A stretch of DNA of 64,000 nt from Aquimarina amphilecti (lineage in GTDB: Bacteria; Bacteroidota; Bacteroidia; Flavobacteriales; Flavobacteriaceae), in NCBI RefSeq assembly GCF_900109375.1, contig NZ_FOAB01000003.1:617145-681144 (forward strand). Reading direction: 5' to 3'. A model generated the notes under the pieces. It was given only the letters and a program-made list of their open reading frames with translations, made no database searches and had not been told where the DNA came from. Positions 1 to 9,444 of the stretch are shown one piece after another; within the stretch, counting starts at the first letter, position 1, and every line of letters starts with the position of its first letter. Made by a program: the position numbers and the translations under genes.

Positions 1-317
1 AATATCGTGTTCATAAAATGTAAAGATTGTGATACAAATACATACTACTATTCTTCGTTATCTTTAATAATTGACTTGAGAATAATAATGAATCAAATAA
101 TTAACTGAAGTCTAAAAATATATTGGTAATACAAATCACAAACCGGATAGAAAGAAAAAAGTTACTTAAAACTAAGTATAAAGTTTTCGTGACTTTTTAA
201 ATTTTATCTTTTAAACAATTCCACAATAACTTAACTTATTTTAAATACAAGATCTTATAATTTTTTAAAAGTTAAAACGTAAAAAATAACCCTTAAAATT
301 TAAAAAAAATTGTCCCA
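1..317. other. Intergenic region upstream of the cellulase gene
   Basis: This very AT-rich stretch has no credible coding frame. An imperfect nested hairpin at 156-198 (outer arms of 10 bases with one mismatch, followed by several T) could end a transcript arriving from outside the window, or form part of the leader of the cellulase gene. I could not find a perfect TAnnTTTG box, so the promoter is not located. Confidence 0.5.
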
Positions 318-2846
318 ATGAAACAAAGAAATCTATTTACTATTATCTTTTCGTTCATAGTAATATTTACTGCCAATAGTCAAATTATCTATAGTGATAA
401 CTTCGACGAAAGTATACTTAGTGTAGAATCAACTTCTGCATATTCGGCTTCATTATCTAATGACAACTTGCAAATAAATGCTAATGGTACAGCAACAGCA
501 TTCAGCCCATTCAAATATACATTGCATAACAATGGTTCGGATGCATCAGTAAACATATCAAATCAGACTAAACTCTTTATTAAGGTAAAAGGTACCTCAA
601 ATCCAGATTTAAGAATCGACATACAAGATGAAGATGGTTTTGTTTCTAATTTAAGTCCTCTATCCGTTAGAATAGACAATGATTTTACTATTTATGAACT
701 AGATTATTCTTCTAATTTACAGGATGGAGGTTATGGAGGATCTGATTGTACTCAAGCTACAGCTCCTTGTCCTGTAGACCCTTCTAAAATAGCTTTTGTT
801 CAATTTTTCGTAAATGCTGCTCAAGGAGGATATTCAGGAACTATTGAAATCGATTGGATTTCTTTCGGAGAACCTTTAGAAACACCTCCGCCGCCATCAG
901 CATATGAAGTTCGTTATAATCAAGTATCATACTTGATAGATAGAAATAAAACAATTAGTATTGCTGCTCAAGGCAGTTTTAGCAACCAATCGTATATGAT
1001 ACTGGATAGTTCTAATAACGTAATATTATCAGGAACTACTGGAGCGTCCTCTTTATGGAATGATTCCGGAGAACATATTGTAAATATTGACATCTCAGAA
1101 GTTAATACCGCTGGAACATATCGTTTTCAGATTGATCAAGAAGAGATTACTTTTAATGTAAGTACAGATGGATACGCAGAACTTAGAGAAGAAGCATTTA
1201 AATACTACTATTACAATCGTTCTTCTACCGCTCTAGAATCAGCTCACGCAGGTGTATATGCAAGACCTGCAGGAACTCCGGATAATGTTGTTCGAGTTCA
1301 CTCATCAGCAGCTACATCAGCAAGACCTGAAGGAACGGTTATTTCTGCTCCAAAAGGCTGGTATGATGCTGGAGATTATAATAAATATATTGTAAACAGT
1401 GGAATTAGCACATATACTTTATTAGCTGCTTTTGAACATTATAGAACCGAATGGGAAAGTTTAGAATACAATATCCCAGAACAAGGTGGAAATCTTCCTG
1501 ATATTTTGGATGAAGTTTTATGGAACTTAGATTGGATGTTAGACATGCAGGACCCTAATGACGGTGGAGTATATCACAAATTAACCGCTAAAAGCTTTTC
1601 TGGCCGAGTTATGCCAGCAACGTATAACTTAGAAAGATTTGTTGTACAGAAATCTACAGCAGCTGCCTTAAATTTTGCTGCGGTAACAGCAGTAGCATCA
1701 AGAGTTTTTTCTGATTATGAAAGCATAAGACCTGGATTTAGTGCCCAATTGGAACAAGCAGCAAAAGACGCTTACGCTTGGGCACAATCTAATCCTGCCA
1801 TCTATTATAAACAAGGCAATGGAACACCTGTTGCTGATATATTTACAGGAGAATATGGAGATAGTAATGTGACCGATGAATTTCAATGGGCTGCGGTTGA
1901 ATTATTTATTACAACTAGAGAAAATACATACCGAGATGATATTGATGTAAATTCTATTGGAGGAGGAACTCCAAGTTGGCCATACAGTGATCCTCTTGCT
2001 TTAATTTCAATTGCTCACTACACTACGAGTTTAGCAAGCTCAATTAATGTTACCGCAGCCAATAATACTTTGTTAAGTACAGCTGATCAATTAAAGGATC
2101 AAGTAAACACCTCACCTATGAAAATTACAATGGCTTCCAATGATTATTCTTGGGGAAGTAATGGAGCTGTAGGTAACCAATTAATTTTACTTATCAGAGC
2201 ATATGAACTCACGCAAGATAAATCATATATAGATGCCGCTTACACTGCCATGGATTATATCTTTGGTAGAAATGGAACTGGATATTCTTATGTAACTGGA
2301 TTCGGAGATAAACAAGTATTCGAACCTCATCATAGGATATCAGATGCAGATGGTATTTCTGCACCTATTCCAGGAATGATCGTAGGTGGACCACAAAATG
2401 AAAACAACCCAGATACAGGTGATTGTTCTGGTTCTGGAGTTAGTTTTCCATCTAATCTACCGGCCTCAAAATATGTAGATCATTGGTGCTCTTATTCTAC
2501 AAACGAAATTACTATTAACTGGAACGCTCCTTTAGTATATGCGATGCATGCTTTAAATTTCTATCAAAAAGAGACAGCCACTCTATCGGTTTATGATCAA
2601 GAACAAAAGATAAGTTCTGTAAAGGTTTTCCCTAACCCTTCAAGTAATATTTTGAACATAAAATTTCCGACTACTAACACATCTTCCAACATCGAGATTT
2701 ATTCTCTTCAGGGTAAAAAAGTTTTTTCTAAAGAATTAAAGAGTGAACAATCCAATCTAGATATTAGTAATTTATCAGCAGGATTATATTTAATAAAAAT
2801 CAATAGTAATACTGATAGTTATACAACAAAAATTATAAAGCAGTAA
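318..2846 (+). CDS. Secreted GH9 endoglucanase with T9SS sorting domain
   Basis: A predicted cellulase (endo-beta-1,4-glucanase or related beta-glucanase) of 842 residues. Order of parts: signal peptide (about 1-22), a beta-rich module resembling a carbohydrate-binding or galactose-binding domain (about 23-185), an Ig-like N-terminal domain of the CelD type (about 196-285, starting VRYNQVSYL), the GH9 (alpha/alpha)6 catalytic domain (about 290-755), and a T9SS type A sorting domain (about 770-842, VFPNPSSN then GLYLIKI). GH9 active-site signatures are all present: GWYDAGDYNKY with D350/D353, PHHR at 670-673, and the catalytic acid E730 in TNEITINWN. The sorting domain indicates export across the outer membrane and surface attachment or release. 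It is a single gene with its own terminator and is not in a SusCD locus. Exact substrate (cellulose, lichenan, mixed-linkage glucan) cannot be read from sequence. Confidence 0.93.
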   Translation: MKQRNLFTIIFSFIVIFTANSQIIYSDNFDESILSVESTSAYSASLSNDNLQINANGTATAFSPFKYTLHNNGSDASVNISNQTKLFIKVKGTSNPDLRIDIQDEDGFVSNLSPLSVRIDNDFTIYELDYSSNLQDGGYGGSDCTQATAPCPVDPSKIAFVQFFVNAAQGGYSGTIEIDWISFGEPLETPPPPSAYEVRYNQVSYLIDRNKTISIAAQGSFSNQSYMILDSSNNVILSGTTGASSLWNDSGEHIVNIDISEVNTAGTYRFQIDQEEITFNVSTDGYAELREEAFKYYYYNRSSTALESAHAGVYARPAGTPDNVVRVHSSAATSARPEGTVISAPKGWYDAGDYNKYIVNSGISTYTLLAAFEHYRTEWESLEYNIPEQGGNLPDILDEVLWNLDWMLDMQDPNDGGVYHKLTAKSFSGRVMPATYNLERFVVQKSTAAALNFAAVTAVASRVFSDYESIRPGFSAQLEQAAKDAYAWAQSNPAIYYKQGNGTPVADIFTGEYGDSNVTDEFQWAAVELFITTRENTYRDDIDVNSIGGGTPSWPYSDPLALISIAHYTTSLASSINVTAANNTLLSTADQLKDQVNTSPMKITMASNDYSWGSNGAVGNQLILLIRAYELTQDKSYIDAAYTAMDYIFGRNGTGYSYVTGFGDKQVFEPHHRISDADGISAPIPGMIVGGPQNENNPDTGDCSGSGVSFPSNLPASKYVDHWCSYSTNEITINWNAPLVYAMHALNFYQKETATLSVYDQEQKISSVKVFPNPSSNILNIKFPTTNTSSNIEIYSLQGKKVFSKELKSEQSNLDISNLSAGLYLIKINSNTDSYTTKIIKQ

Positions 2847-2855
2847 AAAACTAAA

Positions 2856-2907
2856 TTTAAACATAAAAGGTTCAAAACTAATTAGTTTTGAACCTTTTAT
2901 GTTTAAA
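2856..2907. terminator. Bidirectional terminator, perfect 52-base palindrome
   Basis: Two 26-base arms (2856-2881 and 2882-2907) are exact reverse complements with no spacer, lying between the convergent cellulase and lpxD genes. The outer ends are A-rich on the left and T/A-rich on the right, so either strand gives a stem followed by U-rich RNA. It should stop transcription from both sides. Confidence 0.88.
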
Positions 2908-2924
2908 CAATCGAATTTTATAAT

Positions 2925-3914
2925 CTATTTAGCTAGTTTCCGTAAAGTAACCCATTGCTTAAGCATTTCTCGTGAATCACAAGCAGGATACCCTAAAACA
3001 GTTTTCCCTGCCGGAACATCATTCATAACACCCGAACCTGCAGCCACTGTAGCTCCAGAATGGATTGTTACATGATCCTTAATAGAAGCACTTCCTCCAA
3101 TAACAACCCCATCACCTAATGTAACAGAACCTGCCAAACCACTACTACCTGCCATGATACAAAAACGCCCTAATTTACAATTATGTCCAATCTGAACTAA
3201 ATTATCAATTTTACAACCATCTCCTAATATGGTGGAACTAAACTTAGCACGGTCAATACAAGAATTAGCACCTATCTCAACGCCATTACCAATGATAACA
3301 TTTCCAATATGTGGAATTTTCCAAAGTCCGCGACCGTCTTCATTGGGTAAATACCCAAAACCATCCGCACCTATACTGACATTATTATGAAAAATACAAT
3401 CACTACCAATTTCAGAACGCTCTCGAATTACTGTTCCAGACCAAATAACGGTGTTATTACCTATCACTGAATCATCAAAAACAGTTACATTAGGATAAAG
3501 CACAACACTATCACCCAAAACAACATCTTTACCTATATAACAACCTGCGCCAATCTTACTTCCAACTCCTACAATAGCAGATTCATGGATTACTGCTGTT
3601 GGATGAATATCAATATCAAAAACCGGATCTTCTAGGCCAAATTCTTCTAATAACTTGGACATCGCAAAATCTGCATTCTTCACCATAATAAATGCTCGAT
3701 CTGGACCAGGTTCAATATCTAAAGTTTCATTCACAATGGCCACACAGGCATTAGAGGTGTCCCATAGACAAGCAAACTTCTTGCTTCTAATAAAAGTAAT
3801 CTGATCTCTTTTGGCGTTTTTCAATTCATCTAATCCAGTTATTATTTGACTGGTATTACCTTTTAATTTCCCTTGTAGAATAGTCTTGATTTCTTCTATT
3901 GTAAATGATACCAT
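2925..3914 (-). CDS. lpxD: UDP-3-O-(3-hydroxyacyl)glucosamine N-acyltransferase LpxD
   Basis: It catalyses the third step of lipid A synthesis in the cytoplasm, adding a 3-hydroxyacyl chain from acyl-ACP to the 2-amino group of the acylated UDP-glucosamine. The 329 residues (usual family length about 310-345) have the N-terminal uridine-binding domain (1-100) followed by left-handed beta-helix hexapeptide repeats (about 100-290). The catalytic histidine is H244 in QIGHNCKLG. The ATG at 3914 gives the expected N-terminus. It has its own promoter upstream and is separated from sucB by a strong terminator, so it is monocistronic here rather than in an lpx cluster. Flavobacteria often carry more than one LpxD-like protein, so redundancy elsewhere is possible. 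Confidence 0.93.
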   Translation of the reverse strand: MVSFTIEEIKTILQGKLKGNTSQIITGLDELKNAKRDQITFIRSKKFACLWDTSNACVAIVNETLDIEPGPDRAFIMVKNADFAMSKLLEEFGLEDPVFDIDIHPTAVIHESAIVGVGSKIGAGCYIGKDVVLGDSVVLYPNVTVFDDSVIGNNTVIWSGTVIRERSEIGSDCIFHNNVSIGADGFGYLPNEDGRGLWKIPHIGNVIIGNGVEIGANSCIDRAKFSSTILGDGCKIDNLVQIGHNCKLGRFCIMAGSSGLAGSVTLGDGVVIGGSASIKDHVTIHSGATVAAGSGVMNDVPAGKTVLGYPACDSREMLKQWVTLRKLAK

Positions 3915-4052
3915 TGTTTATTATTAATTGTTATTAGATTCTATGATCTATCATTTTTGAAAAATTCACAAAGTTGTTATAAACAATAATGTTATAAAAA
4001 GTAATGAAGTATTAAAAACAATACAAAACTGTTAATTTAGTTAATTTTTTAA

Positions 4053-4086
4053 CAAAACTAAAAAAATCTTTAATTTTAGTTTCCAA
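4053..4086 (-). promoter_or_regulatory. Candidate lpxD promoter
   Basis: On the minus strand a perfect Bacteroidota -7 box TAGTTTTG lies at 4060-4053, with a TTG at 4086-4084 and a 23-base spacer, slightly long for a -33 element. It would give an lpxD leader of about 130 bases. Inferred from motif and position only. Confidence 0.5.
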
Positions 4087-4144
4087 CAATTAATACAACC
4101 TTTGATCTGCTCCACAGATCATCATCTCCCTTTCTTAGAAAGAT

Positions 4145-4196
4145 TTTTACATAAAAAAACCTCAATTCTTTTGAATTGAGGTTTTTTTATGTAAAA
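4145..4196 (-). terminator. Terminator of the sucA-sucB operon
   Basis: Arms of 24 bases (4145-4168 and 4173-4196) pair perfectly around a TTTT loop, just downstream of the sucB stop codon. The stem itself contains a long A/T run that gives U-rich RNA on the minus strand. Confidence 0.88.
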
Positions 4197-4207
4197 CAAA
4201 GCATGTA

Positions 4208-5440
4208 TTACATCTCCAATGCCTTGTTTATATTATTATCCATTAACAATTCTTCCGGATTTTCTAAAGCTTCTTTAACCGCTACTAGGAACCCAACAGA
4301 TTCTTTACCGTCAATAATTCTATGATCATAAGATAAAGCAACATACATTATAGGCGCTACAACTATTTGTCCATCTCTTACAATTGGTCTTTCTACAATA
4401 TTATGCATTCCAAGAATAGCGCTCTGTGGTGGGTTTATGATTGGAGTAGATAACATACTACCAAAAACTCCTCCATTGGTAATGGTAAAAGTTCCACCTG
4501 TCATTTCATCAACTGTTATCTGACCCTCACGAGCTCTAATAGCTAATCTTTTAACTTCAGATTCAACTCCTCTAAAACTTAAATTTTCTGCATTTCTAAT
4601 TACAGGAACCATCAATCCTTTTGGCCCAGAAACAGCAATACTGATGTCTTGGAAATCATAAGAAATCATCTCTTTACCTTCAATCATCGAATTAACAGCT
4701 GGATACATTTTTAGCGCTCTTACACAAGCTAAGGTAAAAAACGACATGAACCCAAGACTAACTCCATGTTTACTTTTAAATGTTTCCTTATATTGTTTTC
4801 TTAAATCAAATATCGGCTGCATATCCACCTCATTAAAAGTAGTCAACATTGCAGTTTCATTCTTCACAGAAACCAATCTCTCCGCTACTTTACGACGTAG
4901 CATAGATAATTTTTTACGTGATTCTCCTCTACTTCCTGGTCCTGGAGTACCCATAGACGGCTTTGCATCAATTGCATCCGCTTTAGTAATACGTCCATCG
5001 CGTCCAGTTCCTTTTACTTGAGAAGCATTAATACCTTTTTCAGCTAATACTTTTTTAGCTGCCGGAGAAGCTGTTCCGGTTGCATATGTTTCAGTTTTAG
5101 CTGGAGCTGGTGTCTCTGTCTTTGCAGGCGTTGGAACGTCTTCCTTTTTTCCCTCTGTTTTCGGAGTTTCTTTAGGAGACGAAGAACCTCCTTCTGGTTT
5201 AGCTGCATCTGTATCAATAAGACACACAACTTCACCAACAGCGACAGCATCACCTTCTTCTGCTTTTAGGGTAATAATACCACTAGCTTCTGCAGGAAGC
5301 TCTAATGTTGCTTTATCACTATCTACCTCCGCTATTGCTTGGTCTTTTTCTACATAATCACCATCTTCTACAAGCCATTGAGCTATTTCTACTTCTGTAA
5401 TGGATTCTCCCGGAGAAGGGACTTTCATTTCTAAAGCCAT
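4208..5440 (-). CDS. sucB: 2-oxoglutarate dehydrogenase E2, dihydrolipoyl succinyltransferase
   Basis: E2 core of the 2-oxoglutarate dehydrogenase complex of the TCA cycle; it transfers the succinyl group from lipoate to CoA. The 410 residues contain an N-terminal lipoyl domain (1-76; lipoylated K43 in DSDKATLEL), an Ala/Pro/Lys/Thr-rich flexible linker (about 80-120), the peripheral subunit-binding domain (about 120-158, [12 protein letters not shown]) and the catalytic acetyltransferase domain (about 180-410) with H373 and D377 in YDHRIIDG. Length and layout match bacterial SucB/OdhB. It lies 60 bases downstream of sucA on the same strand, so the two form an operon; the E3 subunit gene is not in the window. 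Confidence 0.97.
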   Translation of the reverse strand: MALEMKVPSPGESITEVEIAQWLVEDGDYVEKDQAIAEVDSDKATLELPAEASGIITLKAEEGDAVAVGEVVCLIDTDAAKPEGGSSSPKETPKTEGKKEDVPTPAKTETPAPAKTETYATGTASPAAKKVLAEKGINASQVKGTGRDGRITKADAIDAKPSMGTPGPGSRGESRKKLSMLRRKVAERLVSVKNETAMLTTFNEVDMQPIFDLRKQYKETFKSKHGVSLGFMSFFTLACVRALKMYPAVNSMIEGKEMISYDFQDISIAVSGPKGLMVPVIRNAENLSFRGVESEVKRLAIRAREGQITVDEMTGGTFTITNGGVFGSMLSTPIINPPQSAILGMHNIVERPIVRDGQIVVAPIMYVALSYDHRIIDGKESVGFLVAVKEALENPEELLMDNNINKALEM

Positions 5441-5500
5441 AATTCTAAATTTATACTTTATATCGCTTTCGCGAAAATATTTCGATTTATAGTTACTTTA

Positions 5501-8287
5501 CTATTTTCTTTTTCTTCTTTGATTATCTTTTGTTTTATCAAATACAAAATCAATCACTTCTTGATGTCTTCTTTTAGATCTCGTTGCACTACCAGCTGCA
5601 GGAGCACCGTAAGGTCTTCTACTTGCAAATCTAAAAGAACTCGCATCATCATAATGCATTAAAATATGACTTAGCGCACCCATGTTACGAGGTTCTTCTT
5701 GAGCCCAAACAATATCGGTAGCCTTATATTTTTTAATTAATTTATCCATTTCCTTTGCTGGAAGTGGAAATAATTGCTCTAATCTAACTAAAGCAACATC
5801 ATTTCTACCCAACTTTTCTTTTTCTTCTAATAAGTCATAATAAAACTTACCCGTACAGAAAACCAAAGTTTTAGCATCTTTTGCCTTAGCTACAGGATCA
5901 TCAATTACTGTCTGAAAACTTCCATTAGCAAATTCTTCTACCGAAGAAACTACTTTAGGGTGGCGCAATAAACTTTTTGGAGTAAAAATAATTAAGGGTT
6001 TTCGATACGTAGCTTTCATTTGCCTTCTTAACAAATGAAACATATTAGCTGGTGTAGTAACATCTGCTACAAACATATTATCTTTAGCACATAATTGAAG
6101 GTAACGTTCCATTCTAGCAGAAGAATGCTCTGCTCCTTGGCCTTCATATCCATGTGGTAATAACATTACTAATCCATTCTGAAGCTTCCATTTATCCTCC
6201 GCAGAAGAAATGTACTGATCAATCATAATCTGAGCTCCATTACTAAAGTCTCCAAATTGAGCTTCCCAAATTGCCAAGGTTTTTGGACTAGCCATAGCGT
6301 ATCCATAATCAAACCCAACAACTCCGTATTCTGAAAGTAATGAATTATAAATACAAAAGTCTCCCTGCTCTCCTTTCAGGTTATTCAGTAGCAAGACTTC
6401 TTCTTCACTATCCTCAACTTTAACAACTGCATGTCGATGAGAAAAAGTTCCTCTCTCAACATCCTGCCCACTCATTCTAACATCATAACCTTCTTTCAAT
6501 AATGATCCATAGGCCAGTAATTCTCCCATAGCCCAGTCCAATTGATCTTTTTCGAAAAACATCTTATGTCGTTGATCAATCAAACGTTCTATTTTACGAA
6601 GAAATTTCTTATCAGAAGGTAATTTGGTAATCACTTCTGCAATTTCAGTAAGATCTGCTTTGGAAAATGTAGTATCTACAACTGCCATCATTTCATCCTC
6701 TTGAACTCGAGTAAACCCGTCCCATTCATCTTTCATGAATGGTGTAATAACAGTCTTCTCTTGCTTACGAGAATCTTCTAGTTCTTCTTCTAAAGATGCT
6801 TTATAATCCTTCTCCAGTTCTTTTACATACTCAGCCTTAATAATCCCTTCAGAAATTAATTTTTCTGCATAGATATCTCTAGGGTTATTATGCTTTGCTA
6901 TTGCTTTATATAATTTAGGTTGTGTAAAACGAGGTTCATCACCTTCGTTATGACCATATTTTCGATATCCTAATAAATCAATAAATACATCACGACCAAA
7001 GTTCATTCTAAAATCTAATGCAAAATTTGTAGCGTGCACTACAGCTTCTGCATCATCCGCGTTCACATGAAGTACTGGAGATAAAGTCACCTTACCAACA
7101 TCTGTACAATAAGTAGATGAACGTGCATCTAAATAATTAGTAGTAAAACCGATCTGATTATTTACTACTATATGAATAGTTCCACCTGTTTTATATCCAT
7201 CTAATTGTGCCATTTGCACAATTTCATAAACTAACCCTTGTCCCGCAATAGCTGCATCTCCATGAACAACTATAGGTAAAACCTGTGATATATTTTCTTT
7301 GTAATGTTTATCTTGCTTTGCTCTGGTAATTCCTTCCACAACTGCTCCAACTGTTTCTAGGTGAGAAGGATTTGGAGCAATATTCATATTAATTGCCTTC
7401 CCAGAATCCGTTTTTCGTTTAGAAGTCCACCCCAAATGATACTTCACATCTCCATCAAAAACAGCTTCTTCATAATCTTTACCATCAAACTCGCTAAAAA
7501 TATCTTTAGGGCTTTTCCCGAAGATATTAGTAAGTGTACTCAGACGACCACGATGTGCCATCCCCATAACGAATTCTTTAACCCCCATATCAGCAGCTTT
7601 TTCTACCAAAGCATCTAATGCTGGTATCAAAGACTCTCCTCCTTCCAGAGAGAAACGTTTTTGTCCAACATATTTGGTATGCAAAAAACTTTCAAAAGAA
7701 ACTGCTTGATTTAGTTTTTTCAGAATGTGTTTTTTCTGATCAGTAGAAAATTTAGTCCTATTTGTATTAAAATTAACTCGATCCTGTATCCATTGTCTTT
7801 CTTCAGGGTTTCGAATATACATGTATTCAATACCGATAGCATCGCAATATATCTGCTCTAAATGAACGGTTATATTGCTCAATGTATTAGGTCCAATTCC
7901 AATAATCTCTCCAGCATTAAAAACCGTATTAAGGTCACCTTGACTTAAACCAAAATTCTCTAAAGCAAGTGAAGGATGGTATTTTCTTCTTTCTCTTACC
8001 GGATTTGTTTTGGTAAACAAATGACCTCTGGTTCTGTATGCGTCTATAAGACGCACTACCTGAAATTCTTTCTGAAGATTTTCGGGAACAGCTATCGCCT
8101 TATCTCCCGAATCTTTTTCTATATAAATTGTTTCCCCAGAGTCCTCTGCACTTTCTAATCCAAAATCAAATCCTTGAAAAAATGCTCTCCAACTAGGTTC
8201 TACACTATCTGGGTTTTGCAAATATTGATCGTATAAATCTGCAAAAAATGCGGTATTAGCCGCATTCAAAAATGAATATTTATCCAT
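5501..8287 (-). CDS. sucA: 2-oxoglutarate dehydrogenase E1 (thiamine diphosphate-dependent)
   Basis: E1 component that decarboxylates 2-oxoglutarate on thiamine diphosphate and passes the succinyl group to SucB lipoate. The 928 residues match the family (about 930). The N-terminus FLNAANTAFFADLYDQYLQ is the typical E2-binding peptide; transketolase-type cofactor and active-site segments include VVHGDAAIAGQG, HNEGDEPRFTQP and AQEEPRNMGAL near the end. The frame stays open to 8326 through GTG and ATG codons, but a perfect -7 box sits at 8333-8326, so RNA should start near 8320 and only the ATG at 8287 (MDKYSF) is usable. First gene of the sucA-sucB operon. Confidence 0.96.
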   Translation of the reverse strand: MDKYSFLNAANTAFFADLYDQYLQNPDSVEPSWRAFFQGFDFGLESAEDSGETIYIEKDSGDKAIAVPENLQKEFQVVRLIDAYRTRGHLFTKTNPVRERRKYHPSLALENFGLSQGDLNTVFNAGEIIGIGPNTLSNITVHLEQIYCDAIGIEYMYIRNPEERQWIQDRVNFNTNRTKFSTDQKKHILKKLNQAVSFESFLHTKYVGQKRFSLEGGESLIPALDALVEKAADMGVKEFVMGMAHRGRLSTLTNIFGKSPKDIFSEFDGKDYEEAVFDGDVKYHLGWTSKRKTDSGKAINMNIAPNPSHLETVGAVVEGITRAKQDKHYKENISQVLPIVVHGDAAIAGQGLVYEIVQMAQLDGYKTGGTIHIVVNNQIGFTTNYLDARSSTYCTDVGKVTLSPVLHVNADDAEAVVHATNFALDFRMNFGRDVFIDLLGYRKYGHNEGDEPRFTQPKLYKAIAKHNNPRDIYAEKLISEGIIKAEYVKELEKDYKASLEEELEDSRKQEKTVITPFMKDEWDGFTRVQEDEMMAVVDTTFSKADLTEIAEVITKLPSDKKFLRKIERLIDQRHKMFFEKDQLDWAMGELLAYGSLLKEGYDVRMSGQDVERGTFSHRHAVVKVEDSEEEVLLLNNLKGEQGDFCIYNSLLSEYGVVGFDYGYAMASPKTLAIWEAQFGDFSNGAQIMIDQYISSAEDKWKLQNGLVMLLPHGYEGQGAEHSSARMERYLQLCAKDNMFVADVTTPANMFHLLRRQMKATYRKPLIIFTPKSLLRHPKVVSSVEEFANGSFQTVIDDPVAKAKDAKTLVFCTGKFYYDLLEEKEKLGRNDVALVRLEQLFPLPAKEMDKLIKKYKATDIVWAQEEPRNMGALSHILMHYDDASSFRFASRRPYGAPAAGSATRSKRRHQEVIDFVFDKTKDNQRRKRK

Positions 8288-8325
8288 ATGTAGGTATTCA
8301 ACCGTCTTTTTATTATAAAACATCA

Positions 8326-8333
8326 CAAAAATA
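8326..8333 (-). promoter_or_regulatory. Candidate sucA promoter -7 box
   Basis: TATTTTTG on the minus strand is a perfect match to TAnnTTTG. It lies 38 bases upstream of the ATG at 8287. I see no matching TTG in the -33 region. The box decides the start codon of sucA. Confidence 0.5.
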
Positions 8334-8401
8334 CAATAATTACAGTATATTGAGTATCGAATTATATATATTTATTGTAACATTTTTTTACAATTTTAAC
8401 A

Positions 8402-8923
8402 ATGAAAGTGTTTCTTATTCATAAAATCAAAATCATAACCTTAGTTTCCTTAATATTATTTTCCTTACAACAATGTTATTCTCAGGAAGACAATTTTTGG
8501 TCTCGAGTTAGAATTGGAGGAAATATAGGGATTGGATTTACAGACGATACTTTTAATGGAATATTAGCTCCTTCTGCCATCTATGACTTTAACAATCACT
8601 TCAGTATGGGATTCGGACTTAATTTCGGGTACACGGACTCGCGTAATTTCACCGCTACTAATTATGGAGCTAGTCTTATCACTCTTTATAACCCTCTCCC
8701 GGCGTTACAACTATCTGCAGAGTTCGAACAAATGGGAGTAAGTAGAAATTTTGAAATTGAAGGAGGAGACATAAGTGATAATTATTGGTATCCGGCTTTG
8801 TTTATTGGAGCAGGCTATAGAATAGGATTTGTGAGTGTCGGATTACGATATGATGTATTATATGATGACAACAAAAGTATTTATGCTAGTGCTTACGCCC
8901 CTTTCGTGAGAGTATTTTTCTAA
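8402..8923 (+). CDS. Small outer-membrane beta-barrel protein
   Basis: A 173-residue exported protein with a signal peptide (about 1-28, ending CYSQ) and alternating hydrophobic/aromatic strands rich in Gly, Tyr and Phe (RIGGNIGIGFTDD, FSMGFGLNFGYTDS, ALFIGAGYRIGFVSVGLRYD), ending in FVRVFF with a terminal aromatic residue as in outer-membrane barrels. The size suggests an 8-strand barrel. Homologues beside sucA in flavobacteria are sometimes labelled alpha-ketoglutarate decarboxylase; nothing in this protein supports an enzyme role, so that name is probably carried over from the neighbour. It is divergent from sucA with 114 bases between start codons. A 6+6 base inverted repeat (8375-8393) lies in that gap. 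Confidence 0.75.
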   Translation: MKVFLIHKIKIITLVSLILFSLQQCYSQEDNFWSRVRIGGNIGIGFTDDTFNGILAPSAIYDFNNHFSMGFGLNFGYTDSRNFTATNYGASLITLYNPLPALQLSAEFEQMGVSRNFEIEGGDISDNYWYPALFIGAGYRIGFVSVGLRYDVLYDDNKSIYASAYAPFVRVFF

Positions 8924-8962
8924 AAACCACAATACTACAGAGAAAAATGCGTTTTTTATCTA

Positions 8963-8987
8963 GAAAAAAATACCGGTCATCTAATAT
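8963..8987 (+). repeat. Upstream element shared by the two small lipoprotein genes (copy 1)
   Basis: This 25-base segment matches 10152-10176 at 21 of 25 positions, including an exact TCATCTAATAT core. It lies 75 bases before the start of the lipoprotein gene at 9062; copy 2 lies 77 bases before its paralogue. Equal spacing suggests a retained regulatory element from the gene duplication. Confidence 0.6.
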
Positions 8988-9061
8988 ATAGCAGAAGCTC
9001 TATCGTTTTCCTGTATTTTTTCTACTTTTAATATCAATTACGATTAAAACCCCAAAGTAAA

Positions 9062-9433
9062 ATGAAAAACCATATTCTTATGTTATCCATCGCGATAGCA
9101 GTATCCTCGTGTTCTAGTAACAAAAAAGCGGTAACCACAAAATTTGATCCTAACAACAATCCTTATTACGTAAAAAAAGAAAAAAAAGGATTAAGTGAGG
9201 TAAACGATCCCAAAATACAAGGGGAAATTAATGCAATTATAGAAAAGCATCTGGGCATATCTATATCTTCTATAGCCATCTCACCTATTACACTCACAAA
9301 TTCAAGATATCATTGGAAATTTATGAATGTACGAAACGGCAAGAGCTTTATAGGATCTACTGACATTAATTTTGAGTCTGTTAAAATAATAAAGAACAAT
9401 AAAAAGTCGAATACCCAAGTATCCGATTTCTAA
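9062..9433 (+). CDS. Small lipoprotein, paralogue of the gene at 10253
   Basis: I do not recognise a named family. The 123 residues begin with a lipoprotein signal (about 1-17, lipobox VSSC, then Ser/Ser/Asn/Lys), a low-complexity charged spacer (20-50), and a small C-terminal domain (about 55-115) shared with the 114-residue protein encoded at 10253: LG.x.ISSIA, YHWKFMNV.xG.xFI, and TD.NF.SVKI. The lipid-attached cysteine is expected at residue 17. The gene converges with the one at 9445 with only 11 bases between them. The function is unknown; location is the periplasmic side of the inner or outer membrane. Confidence 0.7.
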   Translation: MKNHILMLSIAIAVSSCSSNKKAVTTKFDPNNNPYYVKKEKKGLSEVNDPKIQGEINAIIEKHLGISISSIAISPITLTNSRYHWKFMNVRNGKSFIGSTDINFESVKIIKNNKKSNTQVSDF

Positions 9434-9444
9434 AATATATTATT

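Noticed and set aside
8375..8393. TTGTAA/TTACAA inverted repeat between sucA and the barrel gene as an operator
   Set aside because: Six-base arms in an AT-rich gap are expected by chance; noted only in the gene entry.
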